DNA of 5,886 nt from an uncultured archaeon. GTDB lineage: Archaea; Aenigmatarchaeota; Aenigmatarchaeia; GW2011-AR5. Positions 1-4,659 of the stretch are shown piece by piece; the stretch's first letter is position 1, and the number at the start of each line of letters is the position of its first letter. A program made the position numbers and the translations under genes. Under the pieces are notes generated by a model that was given only the letters and a program-made list of their open reading frames with translations, was not told the origin of the DNA and made no database searches. The stretch is from assembly GCA_903825675.1 (NCBI GenBank), contig CAIKBN010000110.1, positions 1 to 5,886 on the forward strand. The letters are read 5' to 3'.

Positions 1-435
1 AAAGTTCTTCCATGCCTTTTTATTTTTCATTAATGCTTTTTTGAGGTCTGCTGGCATGCGCTCTTTCTTTTTATTTGTATATGCACTTTGCCACAATCCG
101 CTATTTTTGGCTTCCTCTATTTTTGCCAAGCCTGCTGCTGTCATCTTGCCCTGCTCTATCATTGCCTCTGCCTTTTTCCTGTTAATCAGTGACCACACGC
201 TGTTCTTTTTTCTTTCAGTAAATCTTATCATGTGCTTTTCTTTATCAATGCTCCTTAGTATGCCATCTATCCAGCCAAAGCAAAGAGCTTCTTCAACTGC
301 TTCCTCGTAACTCATGCCTTTATTTAATCGCTTCTTGTAGAAAAGCAACCATGCATGGTCTTTTATTTGGTTTGATTTAAGCCAGCTTCTGAATTCAGCC
401 CGGTCTTTGAAGAATATTGGTTTTTGCATATACAT
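1..435 (-). CDS. YdeI/OmpD-associated family protein (partial, C-terminus outside window)
   Basis: The 145 visible residues match the YdeI/OmpD-associated family (COG4430, YjbR/CyaY-like). The N-terminus reads PIFFKDRAEFRSWL, and residues 52-58 are CFGWIDG. Residues 71-102 carry the family pattern RFTERKKNSVWS, INRKKAE, and GKMTAAG. Near the edge comes SGLWQSAY and a lysine-rich stretch leading to KAWKNF. Family members are around 190 aa, so about 45-50 C-terminal residues should lie beyond base 1. The biochemical role is unknown; bacterial members are loosely annotated as bacteriocin-protection or OmpD-associated, and no enzymatic residues are established. The ATG at 435 is the first start after a good minus-strand TATA box; ATG at 429 (MQKPIFF) is an equally plausible start. 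The family is common in bacteria, so transfer into an archaeon is possible but not shown. Family assignment is confident, function is not. Confidence 0.9.
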   Translation of the reverse strand, partial: MYMQKPIFFKDRAEFRSWLKSNQIKDHAWLLFYKKRLNKGMSYEEAVEEALCFGWIDGILRSIDKEKHMIRFTERKKNSVWSLINRKKAEAMIEQGKMTAAGLAKIEEAKNSGLWQSAYTNKKKERMPADLKKALMKNKKAWKNF

Positions 436-459
436 TCTATTTCTACCAGTTTTTTTGAC

Positions 460-467
460 TTTTTAAG
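460..467 (+). promoter_or_regulatory. Possible TATA box for the large gene (shared with divergent promoter)
   Basis: TTTTTAAG would place transcription start near 488-491, leaving a leader of about 15 nt that contains the AGGT Shine-Dalgarno-like site at 494-497 before ATG 505. The preceding bases are T-rich rather than purine-rich, so the BRE is poor in this direction. An alternative box TTTATGG at 502-508 would give a leaderless start at 532. Confidence 0.3.
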
Positions 468-472
468 CTTTC
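460..472 (-). promoter_or_regulatory. BRE/TATA promoter of the YdeI-family gene
   Basis: On the minus strand this stretch reads GAAAGCTTAAAAA, a purine-rich BRE-like GAAAG followed by a TATA-like CTTAAAAA. Its centre is about 28 nt upstream of the ATG at 435, which predicts a leaderless or almost leaderless transcript. The same bases read TTTTTAAG on the plus strand and may also serve the divergent large gene. Confidence 0.6.
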
Positions 473-504
473 CCGTCATGATAAACTCGTTTCAGGTAAT
501 GTTT

Positions 505-2193
505 ATGGTAAAATATCTTGTGTCTACGACCATGGGAGATTCAGTAATGGATCCGGGTTATGAGACTTATGTACAGGTTACCAGGGAAAAGTTTCTGAGA
601 AAGGTTGTTGGAGATCTAAAACCAGGTGACATGGTGCTTTTTGCCAAGCCCTTTACAAGAACTGACCTTGAGGATGTGGATCCTTACCTAACAAGAAGCC
701 CGAGATATGCCAAGGCAAAGGAATTATTGCATGATGTTGACAGTAAAGGAGACTATGTGCCAAAGCTCAGGGGCATGCTTATAAGAGGCATGGCCAATGC
801 AGGCGTAATTAAAACAGAGAACTTGGAATCAAAAATCCTTTATGAAAGTGGCAATGATTTTTCCAGGGAAGAGTACAGAACAATGGAAGACTACCTTGTT
901 AAATTGTTAGAAAAGGACGGAAGGCAGCAGATAACTGCTGCAGGTGTCAGGAACTGGCTTGAAGGCACTGTTATCGCGCCAAGAAACTGGTCTTTGCTGG
1001 AGACATTATCCAGAAACCTTAACCCGGAGTTCAGCAGCTTCCATTACGCCTCTGAAGACCCTGCTGGCATGTATTTCAATTACAGATTATATGTGGTACT
1101 ACGGCAGGGTGTGATGAGATTCCTGAACCAGGCCAAAGGCATCAAAGCTACTGAGGGATGGGAAGAAGGGGATTATAAAATTTCTCTCACGCCTGAGTAT
1201 CAGATTGTTTTTGATCATTTTCTGAAGGACTTCAGCACCAATTATGCAACAGCCAGGGTCACAAAGGTGGCAAAAGTTGACAGGCAAAGACAGATGGAGC
1301 ATTTAAAAGAAACTGACAGGCTGCTTGGAAACGGCATTGTAACCAAGCTTCCGCTGCATTTAAAGCTGCCCCAGAAAAATTTCCCTGAAGTAATGGAAGA
1401 CGATGGTATACTCTGTCGTTATTTAGAAGCAGCTGCAGAAGATTTTGACTGCGGGCCAATAGAAACTAAGAACGGAAAAGTCAATCCAACACGCCTTACA
1501 AAATATACGCTGTCAAGATTTGCTCTTCCATTTTTACTTGAGCATTTCGGAGAGGAGCTTGATTCCAGGATGAAGACTTTAAAGGCAGTTGCCTTGTCAG
1601 AACCTGAAAAATTCGGAGGCATGACAGTCCGTGAAAGCACCGAATATTGCAACAGATTTAAAGATGCTATTCTGTTAGGCGAACTGGACTCATTCCTCAG
1701 GTATGACAGAGGAACTATGATGAGATTATTAGAGGCTTATTTCAGGTCGCACACTGCTATACCAGACAGGGTCTGGGACTTTTTAAACTTGGCTAAAAAT
1801 CGTGCTTTGCAGCTTATTGATAAACAGAAACCTGCAAATGACAGAGAACTTAGAAGAGAAATTGAAAGAGAAGCAGAAAAAATAAGTAAAAAATACGGGC
1901 TGGGATATAATGAACTTGGACAACGTTTAAATGGAGGCAGCTTTTTTTCTGAAATCATGCTTCCACCAGAGGCTAAAAGCATCCTTATGTCGCCAATAGA
2001 ATATCTGGAAGCAATAAAACAGGACAGGGATGCTTTACTGAAAGAAGTGGAGTCTGTCAATTCATTTATAGCAAGAAAACCGGGTATTTTTCTTAGAACC
2101 AGAAAATATACAGAAGATATTTTAAAACAGTATGGTCTGGCCAGAATATCAGATCTGAGAAGGCAGGATTTCTTGTTTGAAGATTCTATGTAG
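505..2193 (+). CDS. Large unnamed archaeal protein with PGD-turn and HTH-like segments
   Basis: I do not recognise the family. With the chosen start the protein is 562 aa, soluble, rich in charged residues, and without a signal peptide or membrane segment. Residues 38-45 (LKPGDMVL) resemble the turn of a small SH3-like barrel. Residues about 143-168 (ITAAGVRNWLEGTVIAP and following) resemble a helix-turn-helix of the type 'S..VR.W..G..I.P....L..L', seen in some archaeal DNA-binding and DISARM DrmE-like proteins. The C-terminal 350 residues are mostly helical with charged helices (for example the ELRREIEREAEKISKKYG region) and hold no motif I can name. The ATG at 505 has AGGT at 494-497 with 7-nt spacing. 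ATG at 532 has a TATA-like TTTATGG about 27 nt upstream, and an in-frame ATG lies at 478; the frame opens at a TTG at 424. A DNA-related or defence role is speculation. Confidence 0.85.
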   Translation: MVKYLVSTTMGDSVMDPGYETYVQVTREKFLRKVVGDLKPGDMVLFAKPFTRTDLEDVDPYLTRSPRYAKAKELLHDVDSKGDYVPKLRGMLIRGMANAGVIKTENLESKILYESGNDFSREEYRTMEDYLVKLLEKDGRQQITAAGVRNWLEGTVIAPRNWSLLETLSRNLNPEFSSFHYASEDPAGMYFNYRLYVVLRQGVMRFLNQAKGIKATEGWEEGDYKISLTPEYQIVFDHFLKDFSTNYATARVTKVAKVDRQRQMEHLKETDRLLGNGIVTKLPLHLKLPQKNFPEVMEDDGILCRYLEAAAEDFDCGPIETKNGKVNPTRLTKYTLSRFALPFLLEHFGEELDSRMKTLKAVALSEPEKFGGMTVRESTEYCNRFKDAILLGELDSFLRYDRGTMMRLLEAYFRSHTAIPDRVWDFLNLAKNRALQLIDKQKPANDRELRREIEREAEKISKKYGLGYNELGQRLNGGSFFSEIMLPPEAKSILMSPIEYLEAIKQDRDALLKEVESVNSFIARKPGIFLRTRKYTEDILKQYGLARISDLRRQDFLFEDSM

Positions 2194-2197
2194 AAGC

Positions 2198-2204
2198 CTT
2201 AAAT
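2198..2204 (+). promoter_or_regulatory. TATA-like box for the cysteine-rich protein gene
   Basis: CTTAAAT is centred about 27 nt before the ATG at 2228 and is preceded by AGAAGC as a BRE-like element, predicting a leaderless mRNA. A more striking TTTTTATATATTATT lies at 2210-2224 but is too close to the ATG to serve as its TATA box; it may be an AT-rich initiator region. Confidence 0.45.
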
Positions 2205-2227
2205 CCTGATTTTTATATATTATTCAT

Positions 2228-2728
2228 ATGAAAAGAGGAAAAAATAAATCCTGGTTTAGCGCAAAATGTTTTTTAATAGCAATAGCTGTTATAGTTTTTG
2301 TATTAGCCTTGATAGTAGTCCAGAGCCCTCAGACCAAGGCCTGTACCGCTGAGGCGAAAATATGCCCAGATGGCAGTGCTGTAGGAAGAGTTCTGCCTGA
2401 TTGTAAGTTTGCTCCTTGCCCGTCATGCCAATGCCAGGACGGTTATGTACTGGAAGGGGATGTGTGTAATCCTGAATGTTATTATAGCACTCCGCCATGT
2501 TTAATACCTTCAGTTCAGTGCAAAGCAACTAGCAGTCAAGCAGAAGAATTATGCAAAATTTCAGGCGGAACTGTTGTGACATCATTATGCTGCCAGTCAG
2601 CCAGTGACTTTCCAAATACCTGCCTGATCGGAGCATGTGGTTGCTCCCCTGGCAATAGCCATGAAATCAAGACTTGCGAATGTCCTGAAGGAAAATGCTT
2701 TGATGGAAATCAGTGCATGCAGCAATGA
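2228..2728 (+). CDS. Membrane-anchored cysteine-rich extracellular protein
   Basis: 166 aa. A basic N-terminus (MKRGKNK) is followed by one hydrophobic segment at residues 10-32, acting as an uncleaved anchor or signal peptide. The rest is extracellular-looking with 20 cysteines. Residues 39-65 carry C-x6-CPDGS-x3-R-x3-DC-x-FAPCP, a motif recurrent in secreted proteins of DPANN archaea and CPR bacteria. Residues 109-163 form a second module with spacing C-x11-CC-x9-C-x4-C-x-C-x10-C-x-C-x4-C-x5-C (including DFPNTCLIGACGCSP and the GKCFDG end). Both look like small disulfide-stabilised or metal-binding folds; which is not decidable here. Nothing in the sequence identifies a ligand. The ATG is supported by the TATA spacing and the correctly placed signal segment. 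It ends 37 nt before the flavodoxin gene, which has its own TATA box. Confidence 0.85.
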   Translation: MKRGKNKSWFSAKCFLIAIAVIVFVLALIVVQSPQTKACTAEAKICPDGSAVGRVLPDCKFAPCPSCQCQDGYVLEGDVCNPECYYSTPPCLIPSVQCKATSSQAEELCKISGGTVVTSLCCQSASDFPNTCLIGACGCSPGNSHEIKTCECPEGKCFDGNQCMQQ

Positions 2729-2732
2729 CTAA

Positions 2733-2741
2733 TTTTTATTA
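2733..2741 (+). promoter_or_regulatory. TATA box for the flavodoxin gene
   Basis: TTTTTATTA begins five bases after the upstream stop codon and is centred about 28 nt before ATG 2766. There is no Shine-Dalgarno site between box and start (the intervening run of C residues does not match), so a leaderless transcript is likely. Confidence 0.5.
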
Positions 2742-2765
2742 ATATATCCCCCCAAGACTATATTT

Positions 2766-3233
2766 ATGCCCGTCATTATTATCCTCAAATCAGAGCACCA
2801 TGGCAACACGAAAAAAATAGCTGAACGCATGGCAAGAGCACTTAAAGCAAGGCTTGCTGAGCCGGATAAGATAAAAATCACTGAATTAAATAAATACAAT
2901 CTTATCGGCTTTGGCTCAGGCATTTATCACAGAAAGCACCATGAAGACCTGCTTGCTTTTGTTGATAAAATGCCTTGCATGAAGGGAAAAAAAGCCTTCA
3001 TCTTTTCAACAAGCGGTGCAAGAAAAATGCCGCTGGTAAACAATTTCGGAGCAGACCTGAAAGAGAAATTATTAGCAAAGGGCTTTGAGATTGTTGGCGA
3101 GTTCAGCTGCCGCGGATGGGATACCTACCCCCTGTTTGTAAGGCCCTTCGGCGGAATAAGCAAAAGCCATCCAGATGAAAAAGATCTTAACAATGCCGAG
3201 GCCTTTGCAAAAAGCCTGAAAGTTCAGCTATAA
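2766..3233 (+). CDS. Flavodoxin family protein (FMN-binding electron carrier)
   Basis: 155 aa, the usual size of a single flavodoxin domain. Residues 2-8 form the first beta strand, and residues 9-15 (SEHHGNT) form the FMN phosphate loop, the 'SxHHGNT' variant of the flavodoxin T/S-x-x-x-G-N-T motif. Residues 46-54 (LIGFGSGIY) are the second strand and the loop packing on the isoalloxazine ring. Residues 78-84 (FIFSTSG) are the third FMN loop. The C-terminal part has FSCRGWDTYPLF, a GG turn at 129-130 and SHPDEKDLNNAEAFA, as in stand-alone flavodoxins of the COG0716 type. It should be cytoplasmic and carry electrons one or two at a time, or act as an FMN-dependent quinone or flavin partner. 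No ferredoxin domain or redox partner is encoded next to it, so its partner is unknown. Confidence 0.9.
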   Translation: MPVIIILKSEHHGNTKKIAERMARALKARLAEPDKIKITELNKYNLIGFGSGIYHRKHHEDLLAFVDKMPCMKGKKAFIFSTSGARKMPLVNNFGADLKEKLLAKGFEIVGEFSCRGWDTYPLFVRPFGGISKSHPDEKDLNNAEAFAKSLKVQL

Positions 3234-3252
3234 CCAAATGGAAAATTTATTT

Positions 3253-3283
3253 TGAAGTTCCTGTTTGCAGTCATGGAACTTTG
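3253..3283. repeat. Imperfect hairpin in the convergent intergenic region
   Basis: AAGTTCC (3255-3261) and GGAACTT (3275-3281) are exact inverse complements separated by 13 bases, and G-T pairs can extend the stem at its base. It lies between the flavodoxin stop (3233) and the end of the minus-strand gene (3329). A second, longer-range inverted pair is GACATGC (3287-3293) and GCATGTC (3324-3330). They may help transcription end or be processed from the mRNA; the short stems make chance occurrence possible. Confidence 0.35.
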
Positions 3284-3328
3284 AAAGACATGCACAAAGA
3301 TACCATGGAAAATAGTTGCAAAGGCATG

Positions 3329-3577
3329 TCATTTTTTCTTTTGTTTCACCATGGCTTTTCTCAGAATTTTTATTCCTTTATTTTTGTCAGGTTCCACCCT
3401 AATGCTAACATGTCCGGATGCTAGTGCTGGCAAGAGGTGTGACAACAGTTGTTCTGCGGTGCAGGGGCGGACTATGCCTCTCGAGCTGGTTTGTGCCCAG
3501 CCATCCTTCCCCTTTCGGAAAATCTGTTTTTTGCCGTGTTTTGTTATGAAATAGATCGTGCATTCATCATTCTTCAT
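3329..3577 (-). CDS. Small basic protein of unknown function (82 aa)
   Basis: I cannot name the family, but the ORF looks real. It has an ATG start, balanced codon use, a protein-like alternation of strands and helices, and a lysine-rich tail. Residues 7-21 (TIYFITKHGKKQIF) look like two beta strands around a turn. Then come GWAQTSSRG, VRPCTAEQLLSHLL (residues 37-50), and a final strand HVSIRVE at 56-62. The tail KQKKK suggests nucleic-acid or ribosome contact. The overlapping plus-strand frame (3351-3554) mimics a signal peptide but lacks a promoter and a credible body, so I take the minus-strand frame. It is convergent with the flavodoxin gene and divergent from the V4R-like gene. Confidence 0.7.
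   Translation of the reverse strand: MKNDECTIYFITKHGKKQIFRKGKDGWAQTSSRGIVRPCTAEQLLSHLLPALASGHVSIRVEPDKNKGIKILRKAMVKQKKK
3331..3345 (+). terminator. T-rich terminator for the flavodoxin transcript
   Basis: The plus strand reads TTTTTTCTTTTGTTT shortly after the flavodoxin gene starts its 3' trailer. Archaeal transcription typically ends at oligo-T tracts of the non-template strand without needing a hairpin. This tract is the antisense of the final lysine and glutamine codons of the 82-aa minus-strand gene. The position fits; termination itself is inferred. Confidence 0.4.
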
Positions 3578-3610
3578 TTTTCATCCCAGTTAAGATTATG
3601 ACTTTCTCTG

Positions 3611-3620
3611 GATATTAAAC
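3611..3620 (-). promoter_or_regulatory. TATA-like box for the 82-aa gene
   Basis: On the minus strand the stretch reads GTTTAATATC, centred about 38 nt before the ATG at 3577. Initiation near 3588-3590 would leave a leader of roughly 11 nt containing CTGGGATG, a weak Shine-Dalgarno-like purine run. Confidence 0.35.
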
Positions 3621-3635
3621 AAGCACCAAAGTAAA

Positions 3636-3645
3636 GAAATATTAG
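3636..3645 (+). promoter_or_regulatory. TATA-like box for the V4R-like gene
   Basis: GAAATATTAG is centred about 27 nt before ATG 3668, again the leaderless layout. The start codon itself sits in an AT-rich run (ATAATTATATAATG) that may form an initiator element. It lies only about 20 nt from the divergent box of the 82-aa gene. Confidence 0.4.
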
Positions 3646-3667
3646 CAGCGCATCATATAATTATATA

Positions 3668-4276
3668 ATGATACAGGAAAATGAAATAGAGGAAATAATG
3701 AAGCTTCCTGGAGAGTTCCGCGGTTCTGCCTTTGCTACTGACATGTCTTATGTCCTTAAGCGTTTAGGCAAAGAAGGCCTTGAAAAACTTGAGGCCAAAC
3801 TCAGTTCATGGAAGCATCCTGTAGCTTATGAGAGAATAAAAAAAGCGATCTGGTATCCCATAGGTCTGCAGGTTCTTTCGTTCCTGGCTGCTGAAGAGGT
3901 TTTTGGCTGGACTGAAAAGGATATACATGACATGGGTTATTTAGGCCCGGAAAACTCCTTTACAATGAAAATTGTCCTGAAACATTTTGTTGGCCTGAAA
4001 AAGACATATCAGCAAAGCCCCTTTATCTGGAGCAGCCACTACAGTGTTGGCAGGCTCGTGAACCCTGATTTAAAAGATGCGGGAGAAGAAAAACACGCTG
4101 TTTTTCAGATATTTGATTTTAAAATTCATCCTATTCTCTGCACCTATCTTGCCGGTTATATCCTTAAATTATGCGAGCTTACCCTGCACGACAAGAAAAG
4201 AATTACTAGCTTTGAGGAAACCCGTTGCACTTTCAGGGGAGATGAATGCCACGAGTTCATAGCCAGATGGAAATAG
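3668..4276 (+). CDS. V4R/DUF2378-like small-ligand sensor domain protein
   Basis: 202 aa, soluble. The layout resembles the V4R (4-vinyl reductase)/heme-NO-binding-like fold and the related DUF2378 (TIGR02265) proteins. An N-terminal helical part (residues 1-60) is followed by YPIGLQVLSFLA (63-74) and the helix of residues 83-115, including DMGYLGPENSF. SSHYSVGRLV (122-131) and FKIHPILCTYLAGYI (151-165) come next. The C-terminal RCTFRGDECHEFIARW (186-201) with C187 and C194 matches the typical end of V4R-type domains, where two cysteines flank a G-x-x-x-C turn. Such domains bind small molecules or hydrophobic ligands and usually regulate a fused effector; none is fused here, so it may act through a partner. 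H154 and C158 are candidate ligand contacts. Cytoplasmic. The superfamily call is moderate; the ligand is unknown. Confidence 0.75.
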   Translation: MIQENEIEEIMKLPGEFRGSAFATDMSYVLKRLGKEGLEKLEAKLSSWKHPVAYERIKKAIWYPIGLQVLSFLAAEEVFGWTEKDIHDMGYLGPENSFTMKIVLKHFVGLKKTYQQSPFIWSSHYSVGRLVNPDLKDAGEEKHAVFQIFDFKIHPILCTYLAGYILKLCELTLHDKKRITSFEETRCTFRGDECHEFIARWK

Positions 4277-4287
4277 ATATGAAATAA

Positions 4288-4303
4288 GAAAACCTTTATA
4301 TCC
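4288..4303 (+). promoter_or_regulatory. BRE/TATA promoter of the small membrane-protein operon
   Basis: AGAAAACCTTTATATCC-type sequence: a purine run (BRE) followed by CTTTATAT at 4294-4301, centred 28 nt before ATG 4326. It is the best archaeal promoter match in the window and predicts a leaderless first gene. Confidence 0.6.
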
Positions 4304-4325
4304 CGCCTGCCTGAATAATATATTC

Positions 4326-4592
4326 ATGATCGAGGTATTTGTCGCAGGCTTCCTGGGCGGCGTTATCCGCGGCCTTGTCGGCATTTCTAAGGTCATTCGT
4401 GCTTCTCCTTCAAAAAAGAAAAAAATCCGCAAGGACTACCTGGCTGTAACGCTTCTGAGTTCAGGCGGCCTCGGCCTTATGGTCGGCTGCTTTATTGCAG
4501 ACGACATCCGCTTCGCCCTCTTAGCAGGCTATGCAGGAACAGATTTTATTGAGAATTTGTATAAAATCAAGATGAAGAAGCAGGAATGGTGA
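4326..4592 (+). CDS. Small membrane protein of unknown function (88 aa)
   Basis: A first hydrophobic, glycine-rich helix spans residues 3-22 (VFVAGFLGGVIRGLVGI). A strongly basic loop follows (residues 24-37, with SKKKKIRK). A second hydrophobic segment covers about 40-58 (AVTLLSSGGLGLMVGCFIA), and a shorter one 61-75 ends in AGYAGTDFIENLYK. Two or three membrane passes with the basic loop inside fit the positive-inside rule. The GYAGTDFIE ending recalls small holin- or channel-like membrane proteins of viruses and archaea, but this is only a resemblance. The C-terminus MKKQEW is duplicated downstream. Its stop overlaps the start of the 23-aa micro-ORF (ATG at 4586), so translation may be coupled to the following genes. 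Confidence 0.75.
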   Translation: MIEVFVAGFLGGVIRGLVGISKVIRASPSKKKKIRKDYLAVTLLSSGGLGLMVGCFIADDIRFALLAGYAGTDFIENLYKIKMKKQEW

Positions 4593-4657
4593 AGTTTGCG
4601 ACCCTGCTTAATTTCAAAAACCTAGCGGGTTTTAAAATGAAGAAACAGGAGTGGTAA
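4586..4657 (+). CDS. Possible 23-aa micro-ORF linking two operon genes
   Basis: It opens with an ATG inside the last codons of the 88-aa gene (overlap ATGGTGA) and ends in MKKQEW-stop, the same tail as that gene. It starts MVKFATLLNF, amphipathic and basic. The AGGA at 4582-4585 directly abuts the ATG, too close for a normal Shine-Dalgarno site, so initiation would rely on coupling. It could be the remnant of a duplicated gene end rather than a functional peptide. Its own tail holds the Shine-Dalgarno sequence of the next gene, so translating it could influence expression of that gene. Confidence 0.35.
   Translation: MVKFATLLNFKNLAGFKMKKQEW
4630..4637 (+). promoter_or_regulatory. Internal TATA-like box for the 181-aa gene
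   Basis: TTTTAAAA preceded by AGCGGG is centred 26-27 nt before ATG 4660, so the secreted-protein gene may also have its own leaderless transcript in addition to read-through from the upstream promoter. The box overlaps the micro-ORF and the second copy of the 24-bp repeat. Confidence 0.4.
4647..4651 (+). promoter_or_regulatory. Shine-Dalgarno site deciding the start of the 181-aa gene
   Basis: AGGAG stands 8 nt before ATG 4660, the ideal spacing, and is the only strong ribosome-binding site in the window. It favours ATG 4660 over the in-frame GTG at 4651, which overlaps the site itself. Confidence 0.6.
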
Positions 4658-4659
4658 AA

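Larger units (their letters stand above)
4569..4657 (+). repeat. Diverged 24-bp direct repeat spanning two gene junctions
   Basis: Copy 1 (4569-4592) and copy 2 (4634-4657) share 20 of 24 bases, 65 bp apart. Each encodes K-M-K-K-Q-E-W-stop in its own frame. The four differences are AAG/AAA, AAG/AAA, GAA/GAG and TGA/TAA, all synonymous. Each copy also contains a start overlapping the stop: ATGGTGA in copy 1 and GTGGTAA in copy 2. Copy 2 supplies the AGGAG in front of the 181-aa gene. Flanking bases show no similarity. Confidence 0.8.

Noticed and set aside
41..310. Plus-strand ORF of 89 codons with hydrophobic stretches
   Set aside because: It is antisense to the YdeI-family gene, whose reading frame gives a clear family match over the whole stretch.
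505..600. Possible intein/Hint domain because of the LKPGDMV motif
   Set aside because: The motif alone is not enough: no N-terminal cysteine or serine splice block, no TxxH block and no C-terminal HN are visible.
1099..2060. Several minus-strand ORFs of 66-107 codons
   Set aside because: All lie opposite the continuous 562-aa plus-strand frame, lack promoters and have no recognisable motif.
2289..2923. Minus-strand ORFs of 64 and 79 codons
   Set aside because: They are shadows of the cysteine-rich protein and flavodoxin genes, both of which have clear motifs.
3351..3554. Plus-strand 67-codon ORF that looks like a signal peptide plus cysteine-rich peptide
   Set aside because: It is antisense to the 82-aa gene; the hydrophobic start is the complement of lysine- and glutamate-rich codons, and no promoter or ribosome site precedes it.
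4077..4432. Overlapping ORFs on both strands (61 and 87 codons)
   Set aside because: They overlap the V4R-like and 88-aa genes in other frames and show no independent signals.
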